DNA of 49,413 nt from Planococcus koreensis (GCF_004761975.1 NZ_RQII01000020.1:1-49413), one strand, 5' to 3'; positions 34,443-44,230 are shown, counted from the first letter of the stretch. Notes: generated by a model from the sequence alone, not told the origin. Numbers and translations are program-made.

Positions 34443-35252
34443 TTAGCCGAATCGGCCTGAAATATAGTCTTCGGTCCGTTTATCGGACGGATTGGAGAAA
34501 ATCGTATCAGTGTCGTCGTATTCGATTACTTCCCCGTTTAAAAAGAACGCTGTTTTATCAGAAATCCGTGCTGCTTGCTGCATATTATGCGTGACGATGA
34601 TAATGCTATAGTCCTTTTTCAATTCCTGCACCAGTTCTTCGATTTTCAATGTTGAAATCGGGTCCAATGCTGAAGTCGGCTCATCCATCAAGATGACGTC
34701 CGGCTCGATCGCCAATGCACGCGCGATACAGATCCGCTGCTGCTGGCCGCCTGACAGGCTATAGGCATTCTCGTCAAGCCGGTCTTTTACTTCTTCCCAA
34801 ATTGCTGCGCCGCGAAGACTCTTCTCCACGATTTCGTTCAGGATTTTCTTGTTTTTGATGCCATGGATGCGCGGCCCGTAAGCGATGTTGTCATAAATCG
34901 ATTTCGGAAACGGGTTCGGCTTCTGGAATACCATGCCCACCCGAGTGCGCAATTCTTCCACGCCATAATCCTTATCGAAAATATTGCGGTCGCGATACAA
35001 AATCTGGCCGGAAGTCTTAACCGATGGCACCAATTCAACCATGCGGTTCAAGGTTTTGATATAAGTCGACTTGCCGCAGCCGGATGGCCCGATGATGGCC
35101 GTTACTTCGTTTTCTTTGATGTCCAAATCGATGTTCTTGAGTGCGTGGTTATCTCCGTACCAAAGGTTCAGCTGTTTCGTTAAGTAAACAGACTTTTTGT
35201 CCGTTTTCTGGACAGGCTCTTTTTTGGTTAAAGCTGTTTTAATCGTTGTCAT
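34443..35252 (-). CDS. pstB: Phosphate ABC transporter ATP-binding protein
   Basis: ATPase that drives phosphate import through PstC-PstA. The 269 residues show Walker [10 protein letters not shown] (55-63), the Q-loop [17 protein letters not shown], signature [17 protein letters not shown], Walker [14 protein letters not shown] and switch histidine in IVTHNMQQA. An N-terminal extension of about 20 residues precedes the domain. Four genes of the transporter are contiguous and in the standard order. Confidence 0.97.
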   Translation of the reverse strand: MTTIKTALTKKEPVQKTDKKSVYLTKQLNLWYGDNHALKNIDLDIKENEVTAIIGPSGCGKSTYIKTLNRMVELVPSVKTSGQILYRDRNIFDKDYGVEELRTRVGMVFQKPNPFPKSIYDNIAYGPRIHGIKNKKILNEIVEKSLRGAAIWEEVKDRLDENAYSLSGGQQQRICIARALAIEPDVILMDEPTSALDPISTLKIEELVQELKKDYSIIIVTHNMQQAARISDKTAFFLNGEVIEYDDTDTIFSNPSDKRTEDYISGRFG

Positions 35253-35279
35253 GTTGAAACCCCTTCCGCATAAAGTGCT

Positions 35280-36158
35280 TTAATAGCGTTTTTGGAATTT
35301 ATTGCGGATGATGACCGCAATTGAATTCATGATCAGCAGGAAAATCATCAGGATGATGATACCGGCTGCAGCCACCACTTGGAATTCTTGCTGCGGGCGG
35401 CTTGCCCAGTCGAAAATCTGGATCGGCAATGCTGTAAATGTATCGAATACGCCCCTAGGCAGAAACTGAATGATAACCGGGATGCCGATGACAATAAGCG
35501 GCGCCGTTTCCCCGATGGCGCGCGATAACGCCAAGATGCTTCCTGTCAGTATGCCTGGAATGGCTGCTGGCAAAATGATGTTGACAACAGTTTGCCATTT
35601 AGTTGCTCCCATGCCAAGTGATGCGTCCCGCAATTCTTTTGGCACTGAACGGATCGCTTCTTGTGAAGCAACAATGATGACCGGCAAAATCAAGAGGCTC
35701 ATTGTGAATCCGGCAGCCAGGATGCTGTTGCCGAGTGAAAAGGCACGGACGAAGATCGTCAAGCCCAGCAAACCAAACACGACCGACGGCACGCCCGCCA
35801 AGTTCGAGATGTTCAAGCGGATGAATGTCGTCAACTTGTTTTGCTTTGCGTATTCCTCGAGGTAAATGGCAGAACCGACGCCGAGAATGATTGATGTCGG
35901 CGCGACAACTGCCATTAGCCAAAGCGAACCGATCAACGCGGCCTTAATGCCAGCCTTTTCTGGAAAACGTGAAGCGAAATTCATTAGGAAATCCAGTGAT
36001 AAATGGCTGGCTCCTTGAGTTATGATGCGATACAGCAGGACAACCAGAGCCAGGAGCGCCAAGAGTGTCGCTGCCATGAAAAGCCCTTTGAATATTGTGT
36101 TAACGACCAATCGGCCGTTCATGCGTTTTATGACTTTTTCCTGTTCGACGTATCTCAT
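35280..36158 (-). CDS. pstA: Phosphate ABC transporter permease PstA
   Basis: One of two membrane subunits of the Pst importer. The 292 residues carry about six membrane helices (first at roughly 28-50) and the coupling-helix motif SVPKELRDASLGMGATKWQ-like RSVPKELRDASLGMGATKWQ (about 170-190), followed by LSRAIGETAPLIVIG. It begins one base after the pstC stop and lies 27 bases before pstB. Confidence 0.95.
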   Translation of the reverse strand: MRYVEQEKVIKRMNGRLVVNTIFKGLFMAATLLALLALVVLLYRIITQGASHLSLDFLMNFASRFPEKAGIKAALIGSLWLMAVVAPTSIILGVGSAIYLEEYAKQNKLTTFIRLNISNLAGVPSVVFGLLGLTIFVRAFSLGNSILAAGFTMSLLILPVIIVASQEAIRSVPKELRDASLGMGATKWQTVVNIILPAAIPGILTGSILALSRAIGETAPLIVIGIPVIIQFLPRGVFDTFTALPIQIFDWASRPQQEFQVVAAAGIIILMIFLLIMNSIAVIIRNKFQKRY

Positions 36159-36159
36159 A

Positions 36160-37086
36160 TTAATACTCCTCCCTGAAACGTTTTGAAACGTATTGGGCGA
36201 GGATGTTCATCAGCATGGTGAATAGGAATAATGTAAATCCTACTGCATAGATGGAATAGTAGATTGTTGTTCCGTATCCTGCGTCCCCTTTTGAAACTTG
36301 GACGATATAGGCTGTCATCGTTTGGATCGACCCTGCAAAATCGCCGTCAAATTTCGGTGTTGAACCACCGGCAAGCGATACGATCATCGTTTCTCCGATT
36401 GCGCGCGATACCGCAAGCACAACGGATGCGATGATGCCTGACAAGGCGGCCGGCACGATGATTTTCCAAGCGACTTCAAATTTAGTGGAACCCATTGCCA
36501 ATGCGCCGTCGCGAATCGATCTTGGCACTGCTGACATTGCGTCTTCCGAAAGTGAAGCGATCATCGGAATGATCATGATGCCAACGACAATCCCCGGGGA
36601 AATCGCATTGAAGATTTTGATTTCCGGGAAAAAGGTTTGTAAAAGCGGCGTCACGAAAGTCAAGGCGAAAAAGCCGTAGACGATTGTCGGAATACCCGCT
36701 AATACTTCAAGCACCGGTTTGACGATGCGGCGCACCGTTTCACTGGCATATTCACTCAAGTAGATGGCAGCCGAGATGCCAATAGGCACAGCTACGATTA
36801 CCGCTATCAACGTCACTTTCAACGTCCCCACGATCAGCGGCAAGATACCATACAACTCTTCTTTATTCGAAAACGGCAGCCATGTCGTGCCGAAGACAAA
36901 GTCGAATACCGAAACGCGTCTGAAGAACGTAATGGTTTCGATGATCAATGTCAGAACGATGCCGATTGTTGTCAATACAGATACTGAAGCAATCAGCAAT
37001 AAAATCCACGGAATGATTTTTTCAATGAACTTCTTGTTTTTCTTGCCTTTCGACTGCGCGATCATTTCCTGCACAGATGTACGCAT
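36160..37086 (-). CDS. pstC: Phosphate ABC transporter permease PstC
   Basis: Partner membrane subunit of PstA. The 308 residues have about six membrane helices (first near 23-50), the coupling motif AVPRSIRDGALAMGSTKFEV (about 185-205) and VSRAIGETMIVSLAGG. ATG 37086 has GGGG 7 bases upstream; an in-frame start at 37131 lies inside the upstream hairpin and is less likely. Confidence 0.94.
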   Translation of the reverse strand: MRTSVQEMIAQSKGKKNKKFIEKIIPWILLLIASVSVLTTIGIVLTLIIETITFFRRVSVFDFVFGTTWLPFSNKEELYGILPLIVGTLKVTLIAVIVAVPIGISAAIYLSEYASETVRRIVKPVLEVLAGIPTIVYGFFALTFVTPLLQTFFPEIKIFNAISPGIVVGIMIIPMIASLSEDAMSAVPRSIRDGALAMGSTKFEVAWKIIVPAALSGIIASVVLAVSRAIGETMIVSLAGGSTPKFDGDFAGSIQTMTAYIVQVSKGDAGYGTTIYYSIYAVGFTLFLFTMLMNILAQYVSKRFREEY

Positions 37087-37107
37087 AACGAATCCCCTTT
37101 CAACCGC

Positions 37108-37137
37108 AAAAGGCGAGCAGTGGCTGCTCACCCTTTT
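37108..37137 (-). terminator. Intercistronic hairpin between pstS and pstC
   Basis: AAAAGG.GAGCAG tgg CTGCTC.CCTTTT forms a stem with T-rich arm just after pstS. In such operons this kind of hairpin usually lets most transcripts stop after the highly expressed binding protein; here that is inference. Confidence 0.65.
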
Positions 37138-37155
37138 ACTAGAACTTTATCGTAT

Positions 37156-38106
37156 TTATTTTTTCAAAGCTTCCAATTCTTCCATGTCTTTTTCATACTC
37201 TTCTTCTGGTGCTGCTACGTAGCCGACAGCGTCAGCCATTTCGCCTGCATTTTCAATCGTGTATTGCATGAAGTTGTAAGCTGCTTCGTTGTCAGTCATC
37301 GACTCATTTTTAGCGTAAGTAAACAACGGGCGTGACAGGGGAGCATATTCACCTGACTCGATTGTTTCGTTGTTCGGCTCAACTCCACCGATTGTTACAG
37401 CTTTCAACGTGTCTTTGTTTGCAACGTAATAAGCATAGCCGAAGAAGCCGATTGCGTTTTTATCGCCTTGGACGCCTTGCACGAGCGTGTTATCGTCTTC
37501 TGACAATGTCGCTGAGCTGACCAAATCTTCTTCTTCAAGAATTACTTCATTGAAATAATCGTATGTGCCAGAATCTGTCCCAGGAGAATAAAAGACAACT
37601 TCTTCATCTGGCCATTCCGGATTGATGTCTGACCATTTTTTAGTCGTACCGTCTTCAATCCACAGTTTTTTCAGATCTTCTACTGACAAATCTTCGACCC
37701 AGTCATTTTCTTGGCTGACAACTACAGTCAATCCGTCATACGCCAGCAAAAACTCAGTGTAATCGATGCCTGCTTCTTCAAGGCTTGCAATTTCTTCTTC
37801 TTTGATCGGGCGTGATGCATTTGAGAAATCAGTTTCGCCTTGGACGAATTTTTCGAAGCCGCCGCCTGTGCCGGATGTTCCAACAGTCACTTGCACGTCT
37901 GGCTCAACTCCAGCATATTCTTCAACAAGAGCTTCCAAGATAGGTGCTACAGTCGAAGAACCGTCTCCAGTTACCGACCCTGTCGCCTGTCCAGCTTCGC
38001 CGCTTGGCTCTTCACCAGGTTCAGTAGCGTTGCCGCCACCGCATGCTCCCAGTACAAGTGCAGATCCAAGGATTGTTGATGCCATTGCGTATTTCCAAAT
38101 TCTCAT
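37156..38106 (-). CDS. pstS: Phosphate-binding lipoprotein PstS
   Basis: Extracellular phosphate receptor of the Pst importer, tethered by lipid. The 316 residues start with a signal peptide and lipobox (ALVLGACGGG, lipidated Cys near 22), a low-complexity Gly/Glu/Ser linker, then the binding domain with TGDGSSTVAPILEALVEEY-like VTGDGSSTVAPILEALVEEY and GTSGTGGGFEKFVQGETDFS, which hold phosphate-binding residues, and SPGTDSGTYDYFNEV. First gene of the operon, behind a Pho box. Confidence 0.96.
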   Translation of the reverse strand: MRIWKYAMASTILGSALVLGACGGGNATEPGEEPSGEAGQATGSVTGDGSSTVAPILEALVEEYAGVEPDVQVTVGTSGTGGGFEKFVQGETDFSNASRPIKEEEIASLEEAGIDYTEFLLAYDGLTVVVSQENDWVEDLSVEDLKKLWIEDGTTKKWSDINPEWPDEEVVFYSPGTDSGTYDYFNEVILEEEDLVSSATLSEDDNTLVQGVQGDKNAIGFFGYAYYVANKDTLKAVTIGGVEPNNETIESGEYAPLSRPLFTYAKNESMTDNEAAYNFMQYTIENAGEMADAVGYVAAPEEEYEKDMEELEALKK

Positions 38107-38148
38107 TTGACGTTTCCCCCTAAAGTTTATGTTTGCTTTACAATGCTT

Positions 38149-38202
38149 ACTATAAACCCTTAATGTTGAGTAGATATAAAGGCAATGTTAAGAAATTGTA
38201 AA
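38149..38202 (-). promoter_or_regulatory. Pho box and promoter of pstS
   Basis: On the minus strand four TTNACA-like hexamers, TTTACA, TTAACA, TTTATA and TCAACA, begin at 38202, 38191, 38180 and 38169, an exact 11-base period, the PhoP-binding arrangement known from Bacillus. A -10 TATAGT (38154-38149) follows. It predicts induction by phosphate starvation through PhoPR. Confidence 0.85.
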
Positions 38203-38205
38203 CGC

Positions 38206-38249
38206 AAAAAAGCGCAGGCAGCATGGGATTTCCATGCGCCTGCGCTTTT
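38206..38249 (-). terminator. Terminator after pbpA
   Basis: Minus strand AAAAGCGCAGGC, central CATG arms, GCCTGCGCTTTTTT; two nested stems. Confidence 0.9.
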
Positions 38250-38250
38250 C

Positions 38251-40458
38251 TTATTCGGCTATCGCTTCGTCTTCTTCGCCTTCTTCAACCACTTTCTTTG
38301 AATAAGGTTCTTTAATAACTGAAGTCGATTCTGAGGATTCTTTGTTTTTCATTTCGAAATATTTGTCAACCGCTTCGCGTGCAATCTTATGCGTTACCGT
38401 TGGCACTTGGCTCGGATTGGTGGTGATATAAGGGATCATCACAGCATAAGCGATTTCCGGATTGTCGTAAGGTGCAAAACCAACGTGTGCCGTATTGACG
38501 GAATCCTTTGTATAGAAAGGGCTTTCCTTATCATCGTAATACTTAATCTGAGCGGTACCAGTCTTCCCTGCACCTTCATACGGAGCATCGTTGAAGAACG
38601 AACGAGCCGAACCGGAGTTGCCGGAATACACGAGGCGCATCCCTTTTTTCACTTGGTCGATTTCTTCCTGAGTATTATTGATGCGGTTCAGCACCGTCGG
38701 CTCGATGACCGTTTCAATTGGGCCGAGCGATTGGCCATCATCCGAAGGCTGGCGGATTTCCTTGACGACATGCGGTTTCATGCGGTAACCGTCATTGGCA
38801 ATCGTGGAAATATATTGTGCCAGCTGCATCGGCGTATACGTATCGTATTGGCCGATTGCCAAATCCAGGAACGTACCCGGCTGCACTTTCGTATAATCAC
38901 CAGCAAATCCAGTGCCTTCGTTCGGCAAATCGATGCCGGTTTGGACGCCGAGCCCGAATTGCGCAAATGAATTGCGCATTGTTTCCCAATATTCCGGTTT
39001 GACGCTGAATCCGCGATTGTATTCATACGTATTGCCGGATAAAGCTAGGGCGATTTTAAACATATAAACGTTTGAGGAACGCTCGATTGCCTGCAAATCG
39101 CTCAGGGGAATCCGATTGAACATCGTCCGGTTAAAGATGGAACCTTTCATCGTTGCACCAGGGAATTGCAAGGGTTCATCAATCATCACTTGGTTCAACT
39201 CCACGGCATCTTCGTGGTAGCCCGTCAGCAGGGTAGCACCTTTAACGACAGATCCGCTTGGATAAGCTGCCGTAATGGCACCGAATGAATAATCCTGGAC
39301 AATTTGTTTACCATTATCATCTTTTCCGAGCTGCTTGCCGACCATCGAAATGACTTCGCCAGTCCTCGGGTCCATCATAACAACATAAGCGTCTTTCACC
39401 AGCTGCGAGTTCGGTCCAGCCTTCAGTTCGAGCAGATACTTTTCGACAATATCTTCCACAGCGCTTTGCATTTCGGAATCGATCGTCAAGACAAGGTCTT
39501 TGCCTGGCTTGCCCTCATCAACAGGAACGGTCTCAACAACGCGCCCTTTGCCATCGGTAATGTTTTTGACGATGGATTTCTGCCCTTGCAATTCTTCTTC
39601 ATAGAATTGTTCGAGGAAACTCACGCCGACGCGGTCATTGCGCGAGTAATCACGCGCCAAGTAATAATCCAGCCGGTTTGCTGGAATCCCTTGTTCCGGT
39701 GTAGTGGTACTGCCAAGAATCGTCAAGTCGCTTGTTTTGACACGCTTCCAGTCAGTAACCGTATTGACGCCTTTTAATTTCGGGTCTGTCAACCGCTCGG
39801 AAACGCGTGCAAATTCAGCGTCAGTCACGTCTTCATTTTTGATGATTTGTGGAGCCAACGCATAACCTGACGTCATTTCACGGAAAATCGCCAAGGTTTC
39901 CAATTGCTCCGCTGTTAGGCTATCCAGTTCTTTATCAGTGATTTTTTCTCGCACGAGCGCATCGATTTTCTGGTTTTTCTCTTTTTCTATAATGTCTTCA
40001 GCTGCAATTGCCGCTCTTTCTTCATCGGTCACTTTTGCTGCTGCTTTTTCACCGTTCAGCATTATGTAAAAATCCTGTTTATCACGCAACGTGACCCGTT
40101 TAGGATCTTTTTCAATCAGCTTCGCAAGTTCCGTGGCCACTTCAAGCATTTCTTCCCTCTTCGTTGTCTGCATCGCTGTATACGTGATTGCGTTCACGGG
40201 ATTGTTATCCACTTGGACTCGGCCTTCACTATCAAAAATACGGCCGCGCGGAACACTGGTATTGACCGGGACTTCTTCTGTCCGCGCCAACGCCCGAGTG
40301 TAATCCTCGCCTTTGACGATCTGCAAGTAACCCAATCTTAAAATCAACACAGAAAATAGCAGGAATATGGAGAAAAAGAGGACATTCATCCGAAAGACGG
40401 TATGTGATTTCAGTTTTGCTTTCGCAAGCGAAACACGTCTTTTCTGGGGGGTATTCAT
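38251..40458 (-). CDS. pbpA: Penicillin-binding protein 2 (class B transpeptidase)
   Basis: Monofunctional transpeptidase of cell elongation; PbpA/PBP2A type by gene position beside sodA. The 735 residues comprise a cytoplasmic tail, a membrane anchor (about 24-45), a dimerisation domain beginning RTEEVPVNTSVPRGRIFDSE, a long inserted Glu/Lys-rich segment and the transpeptidase domain. The nucleophile is in AYPSGSVVKGATLL, the SxN motif in RSSNVYMFKIAL and KTGT in GAGKTGTAQIKYY. The end is acidic. ATG 40458 has AAGGAG about 10 bases upstream; the frame is open further but without a start signal. Confidence 0.93.
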   Translation of the reverse strand: MNTPQKRRVSLAKAKLKSHTVFRMNVLFFSIFLLFSVLILRLGYLQIVKGEDYTRALARTEEVPVNTSVPRGRIFDSEGRVQVDNNPVNAITYTAMQTTKREEMLEVATELAKLIEKDPKRVTLRDKQDFYIMLNGEKAAAKVTDEERAAIAAEDIIEKEKNQKIDALVREKITDKELDSLTAEQLETLAIFREMTSGYALAPQIIKNEDVTDAEFARVSERLTDPKLKGVNTVTDWKRVKTSDLTILGSTTTPEQGIPANRLDYYLARDYSRNDRVGVSFLEQFYEEELQGQKSIVKNITDGKGRVVETVPVDEGKPGKDLVLTIDSEMQSAVEDIVEKYLLELKAGPNSQLVKDAYVVMMDPRTGEVISMVGKQLGKDDNGKQIVQDYSFGAITAAYPSGSVVKGATLLTGYHEDAVELNQVMIDEPLQFPGATMKGSIFNRTMFNRIPLSDLQAIERSSNVYMFKIALALSGNTYEYNRGFSVKPEYWETMRNSFAQFGLGVQTGIDLPNEGTGFAGDYTKVQPGTFLDLAIGQYDTYTPMQLAQYISTIANDGYRMKPHVVKEIRQPSDDGQSLGPIETVIEPTVLNRINNTQEEIDQVKKGMRLVYSGNSGSARSFFNDAPYEGAGKTGTAQIKYYDDKESPFYTKDSVNTAHVGFAPYDNPEIAYAVMIPYITTNPSQVPTVTHKIAREAVDKYFEMKNKESSESTSVIKEPYSKKVVEEGEEDEAIAE

Positions 40459-40514
40459 TTTTTGCGCACTCCTTCCGCCAAAATATGCACTTGTTAGTAT
40501 ATCATCGAACATAG

Positions 40515-40550
40515 AAAAACACACACTTTTTCTGACGAAAAAGTGTGTGT
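40515..40550 (-). terminator. Terminator after sodA
   Basis: Minus strand ACACACACTTTTTC gtca GAAAAAGTGTGTG followed by TTTTT, between sodA and pbpA. Confidence 0.85.
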
Positions 40551-40570
40551 AAAGTTTCAATTATTTACAA

Positions 40571-41179
40571 TTATTTTGCTGCTTCGAAACGTTTAGAAAC
40601 TTCATCCCAGTTTACTACGTTCCAGAAAGCCGCCAAGTAATCAGGACGGCGGTTTTGGTATTTCAAGTAGTAAGCGTGTTCCCACACGTCTACTCCAAGA
40701 ACCGGTGTTTTGCCTTCCATTACCGGTGAATCCTGGTTTGGAGTCGATACAACTTCCAATTCGCCGTTAGAAACGATCAGCCAAGCCCAGCCTGAACCGA
40801 AACGTGTTTTGCCAGCAGCTTCGAATTTTTCTTTGAATGCATCAAAGCTGCCGAATTTAGCGTCGATTGCTTCAGCAAGTGCACCTGTTGGAGTTCCGCC
40901 GCCGTTAGGAGACAATAACTGCCAGAAAAGTGAGTGGTTCGCATGTCCGCCGCCGTTATTGCGTACTGCTGTGCGGATTGACTCAGGTACTGCATCCAGA
41001 TCAGCGATCAATTCCTCAACTGATTTAGAAGCCAAGTCATCGTGCCCTTCCAATGCAGCGTTTACGTTTGTGATATAAGTATTGTGGTGTTTCGTGTGGT
41101 GAATGTTCATCGTCTCTTTGTCGATATGTGGTTCAAGTGCGTCATACGCGTAAGGTAATTCCGGTAATTCATAAGCCAT
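40571..41179 (-). CDS. sodA: Superoxide dismutase (Mn/Fe type)
   Basis: Dismutes superoxide to oxygen and peroxide in the cytoplasm. The 202 residues start [20 protein letters not shown] and show the metal ligands His27 in [11 protein letters not shown], His in [10 protein letters not shown] (about 82) and Asp/His in [15 protein letters not shown] (about 163-167), the signature of the family. The GGGHANH and GSGWAW patterns suggest manganese. ATG 41179 follows GGAGG by 9 bases. Position next to yqgC and pbpA matches B. subtilis. Confidence 0.97.
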   Translation of the reverse strand: MAYELPELPYAYDALEPHIDKETMNIHHTKHHNTYITNVNAALEGHDDLASKSVEELIADLDAVPESIRTAVRNNGGGHANHSLFWQLLSPNGGGTPTGALAEAIDAKFGSFDAFKEKFEAAGKTRFGSGWAWLIVSNGELEVVSTPNQDSPVMEGKTPVLGVDVWEHAYYLKYQNRRPDYLAAFWNVVNWDEVSKRFEAAK

Positions 41180-41290
41180 GATTAAATTCCTCCTTGAGTC
41201 TAATTGTCTACCTTTACAGGTTATCAAAGTTTCCGGACCGTTACAATCAAAATGCATGAGCTGTCCGTTTAATCAGACTTTTGGCCGACT

Positions 41291-41770
41291 TCAGATGACG
41301 AAGAAGAACAACGCAACCATGACCATCTGGATGATGCCTTTCGTGAATACCGAAGTGATGAACCCTACTACCGAACCGACACCCGATTTGACCGCCTGCT
41401 TAGGCGTTGAACGGTTTACAGCCAGTTCCGCAAGAATGGCGCCGAGGAAAGGGCCAATTAAAATGCCTGCGATCGGGATGACGAACGGACCGATGAGGAG
41501 CCCCAGCGTACTGCCCCATAACCCTGCTTTTGAACCGCCGAACTTTTTGACGCCGAAAGCATTGGCGAGCATATCAGCGCCGAACAGCAAGATGACGAAT
41601 AGCGACTGGATCAGCCAGAACCACCAAGGCAGTTCGCTGAAATCGAAAAACAGCCCATAAATAAGAAAACCTCCGAATATGAATAAAACTGCCGGGATGA
41701 TCGGATAAACTAGCCCGATAAATCCGATGGCGAAAAACAGCAGCACAAGCACCCACCCGATTATTTCCAT
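41291..41770 (-). CDS. yqgC: DUF456 membrane protein (YqgC)
   Basis: A 159-residue integral membrane protein of the DUF456 family with about five hydrophobic segments (roughly 2-24, 29-45, 50-68, 80-110 and 135-157). The glycine-rich VIPIAGILIGPFLGAILAEL and the start IIGWVLVLLFFAIGFIGLVY are typical. Function unknown. ATG 41770 has AGGAGG 6 bases upstream. No clear terminator follows before sodA. Confidence 0.88.
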   Translation of the reverse strand: MEIIGWVLVLLFFAIGFIGLVYPIIPAVLFIFGGFLIYGLFFDFSELPWWFWLIQSLFVILLFGADMLANAFGVKKFGGSKAGLWGSTLGLLIGPFVIPIAGILIGPFLGAILAELAVNRSTPKQAVKSGVGSVVGFITSVFTKGIIQMVMVALFFFVI

Positions 41771-41791
41771 GTCACTCCTCCTATTAAATAG

Positions 41792-41848
41792 AAAACTCCC
41801 TTTCATCGTGCCCCACATTTTAAAAAATGTAAAGCGATGAAAGGGAGT
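41792..41848 (-). terminator. Long hairpin after nptA
   Basis: Perfect 14-bp stem ACTCCCTTTCATCG (41795-41808) with CGATGAAAGGGAGT (41835-41848), containing a second inner stem around ACATTTT/AAAATGT; on the minus strand followed by TTTTC. Confidence 0.8.
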
Positions 41849-41854
41849 GTTTCA

Positions 41855-43486
41855 TTATGCGCGGTTGCCTAAGATGGCTTCTGCGATATTCACTGAATGG
41901 TCGCCGATGCGCTCAAGGTTGCTGACGATGTCGACAAAGACGATTCCGGCTTGCGCTGAACATTGTCCTTCAGTCAAACGCAAAATGTGCTTTTTACGGA
42001 ATTTGCGTTCCATTTTGTCGATTAAGTCTTCTTGCTCTGCTACTTCGCGTGCCAATTCATGATTCGTTGTGTCTAATGCATCAAGTGATTTTTGCACAGT
42101 AGCAATCGTCAACGTGAACATTTCCGTCAGGTCTTCCAAAGCATCTTCTGAAAGGATGACACGGTTGTTTTCCTGGTAGTCGATCAATTCGATGATGTTC
42201 TCGAAATGATCGCCGATCCGTTCAATGTCGCGCACTGTTTCCATCAACACTGTGTGGCGGGTTGAATCGCCAGCTGACAATGATTCTGCAGAAATCAACA
42301 CAAGGTAATCTGTGATTTTGCTGTCCAGGTTATTGATTGCATCTTCCAATTGATAACCCATTTCAGCATTTTTCTTGCTCTTTGTTTTCAAATAAGCATA
42401 CGATTCTTCCAAGCCTTGGACTGCGTATTGGCCCATGCGGAGGATTTCCTCTTTAGCTTGGCCAAGTGCGATTGAAGGAGAAGCTTCGATAAAGTTCGGA
42501 TCTAAATGTTTCGGTTTGAACTCGATCAGCACTTCTTCACCCGGAATCACTTTTGTGACCAAGTATGCCCATGCACCGATCAATGGGAACTGGATAATCG
42601 TGTTTGCAACGTTGAATGAACCGTGGGCGAATGCGATCTGCATCTTCGGTTCAAGCGCTAACACGCCCGAAATCCATTGGACATAAGCAGTGAAAGGAAT
42701 GATGAGAATCATGAAAATGATCGTGCCCACTATATTAAATAAAACGTGGACTGCGGCTGCACGGCGCGCAGCGATAGACGTCCCTAGAGCAGCCAAAACA
42801 GCTGTAATGGTCGTTCCAATATTGTCTCCGAACAAGACCGGCAATGATGCCTGCAAGTTCAAGATGTCTTCGGCGTATAGACCCTGCAGAATGGCTACAG
42901 TCGCACTTGAACTTTGAACAATAACGGTAAAAATAGTACCAACTAGAACGCCTAGTATTGGCATTTCACTGAGATTAATGGTCATATCAATAAACGCTTG
43001 GGACTCGCGCAAAGGTTTCATGCCATCACTCATCAGCTCTAGACCATAGAATAGGCCTCCGAAACCGAAAATAACTTGGCCGATATTTTGGATTTGATTC
43101 TTTTTAAAGAAGAAAATCATTGCAGCACCAATTGCCATAATCGGCAACGCGTAGGCACCAACATCAAGGCCGATAATGAACGCTGTAACGGTCGTCCCGA
43201 TATTCGCCCCCATAATAACGCCTATTGCTTGTCTTAGCGTCATAAATCCGGCGCTTACAAGACCGACGACGATGACGGTAGTTCCTGAACTCGATTGAAT
43301 CAGAACTGTAACGACAATCCCGACCAAAACGCCCATGAAAGGATTGGTTGTAAATCGGTCTAGAATTCCACGAAGCTTATCGCCCGCAGCTTTCTGCAAT
43401 GCATCCCCCATGTATTTAATGGAGAATAGAAAGATCCCTAGCCCTCCGAAGAAGATAAAGAGCATTTCCTGCCAATTTGTTTCCAC
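41855..43486 (-). CDS. Na+/phosphate cotransporter family protein with PhoU-like domain
   Basis: NptA/YjbB-type sodium:phosphate cotransporter; membrane protein of 543 residues. The transporter half (1-310) has two inverted repeats, each with a QSSS motif: VLIQSSSGTTVIVV (about 62) and VIVQSSSATVAILQ (about 188), and paired NIGTT motifs (MGANIGTTVTA and FGDNIGTTITA). The C-terminal third (about 340-543) is PhoU-like with ERIGDHFENIIE and LERIGDHSVNIAEA. It lies 5 kb from the Pst operon, so the region has two phosphate uptake routes. No Pho box was found upstream. Confidence 0.9.
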   Translation of the reverse strand: METNWQEMLFIFFGGLGIFLFSIKYMGDALQKAAGDKLRGILDRFTTNPFMGVLVGIVVTVLIQSSSGTTVIVVGLVSAGFMTLRQAIGVIMGANIGTTVTAFIIGLDVGAYALPIMAIGAAMIFFFKKNQIQNIGQVIFGFGGLFYGLELMSDGMKPLRESQAFIDMTINLSEMPILGVLVGTIFTVIVQSSSATVAILQGLYAEDILNLQASLPVLFGDNIGTTITAVLAALGTSIAARRAAAVHVLFNIVGTIIFMILIIPFTAYVQWISGVLALEPKMQIAFAHGSFNVANTIIQFPLIGAWAYLVTKVIPGEEVLIEFKPKHLDPNFIEASPSIALGQAKEEILRMGQYAVQGLEESYAYLKTKSKKNAEMGYQLEDAINNLDSKITDYLVLISAESLSAGDSTRHTVLMETVRDIERIGDHFENIIELIDYQENNRVILSEDALEDLTEMFTLTIATVQKSLDALDTTNHELAREVAEQEDLIDKMERKFRKKHILRLTEGQCSAQAGIVFVDIVSNLERIGDHSVNIAEAILGNRA

Positions 43487-43528
43487 TTAAACATTCAACT
43501 CCTGTATTTGCGATTTCACACCTAGTCT

Positions 43529-43558
43529 ATTATGAGGAGTTCACTATTGAATTGTAAA
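43529..43558 (-). promoter_or_regulatory. nptA-type transporter promoter
   Basis: Minus strand TTTACA (43558-43553), 18-base spacer, CATAAT (43534-43529), about 43 bases before the start. Confidence 0.55.
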
Positions 43559-43654
43559 CACCTTTATTTAAAATTTACATTCCCGTAACAAAGCGGAAAA
43601 ATATTCTCGTTCTGCCGTGGTACGATAAAGGTATATATAGAAAGGGCGATGTTC

Positions 43655-44173
43655 GTGAATATTTTTCAATTATTCAAGGCTAGTTTAATGGAACCTAAAA
43701 AACAGGCAGCCGTCCGTATTATGACAATCGGCCGCATTCTCCGCTTTGTATTTACCGTCATTGCCGTCATGACACTCATTTCGTTTATCGGATTGGCATC
43801 CGGCTTGAGCGATACAGCGAGCAATGTAGAAGGATTGCTGGAGTTTGTGGAAGAAATCGAATGGCTTCTTTACCCGTTCGCTTTCATCTTCTTGTTTGTG
43901 TCAACGACCATTTATCATTTTGTGAAAATCAGCCTTTTCGCCTTCGTAGGCTTGTCGTTTCTTTCTATAAGAAAGCGCCGCGGCGAATACCGCCATTTGT
44001 GGCGGACGGCAGCTTTGGCTGTCACGGTTCCGACATTTATTTCATTCGGTTTAAGCTTCTTGGATGCCGGCTTCTGGATTTCCGGGCTGACAAGCTTGTT
44101 GACGATCGCTTATCTTTACTTGGCGGTGGGCTATTATCCGAAGCTCCCTCCTGCTAAAAACACAGGTGTGTAA
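43655..44173 (+). CDS. yqgB: DUF1189 family membrane protein (YqgB)
   Basis: A 172-residue membrane protein with about four to five hydrophobic segments (roughly 25-50, 70-105, 118-135 and 140-160) and a basic N-terminus with the MEPKK segment typical of DUF1189. Function unknown. GTG 43655 has AGGG 8 bases upstream; ATG 43649 is in frame but only three bases from the same site. It is divergent from the phosphate transporter gene and precedes ispG. Confidence 0.85.
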   Translation: MNIFQLFKASLMEPKKQAAVRIMTIGRILRFVFTVIAVMTLISFIGLASGLSDTASNVEGLLEFVEEIEWLLYPFAFIFLFVSTTIYHFVKISLFAFVGLSFLSIRKRRGEYRHLWRTAALAVTVPTFISFGLSFLDAGFWISGLTSLLTIAYLYLAVGYYPKLPPAKNTGV

Positions 44174-44182
44174 CCGTCTTTC

Positions 44183-44212
44183 TTGTCTTTTATAGGAATA
44201 GACTGCTAAAAT
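44183..44212 (+). promoter_or_regulatory. ispG promoter (SigA type)
   Basis: TTGTCT (44183-44188), 18-base spacer, TAAAAT (44207-44212). Predicted leader of about 90 bases before ispG. Confidence 0.6.
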
Positions 44213-44230
44213 GGCTATAGGTAATGGAAC

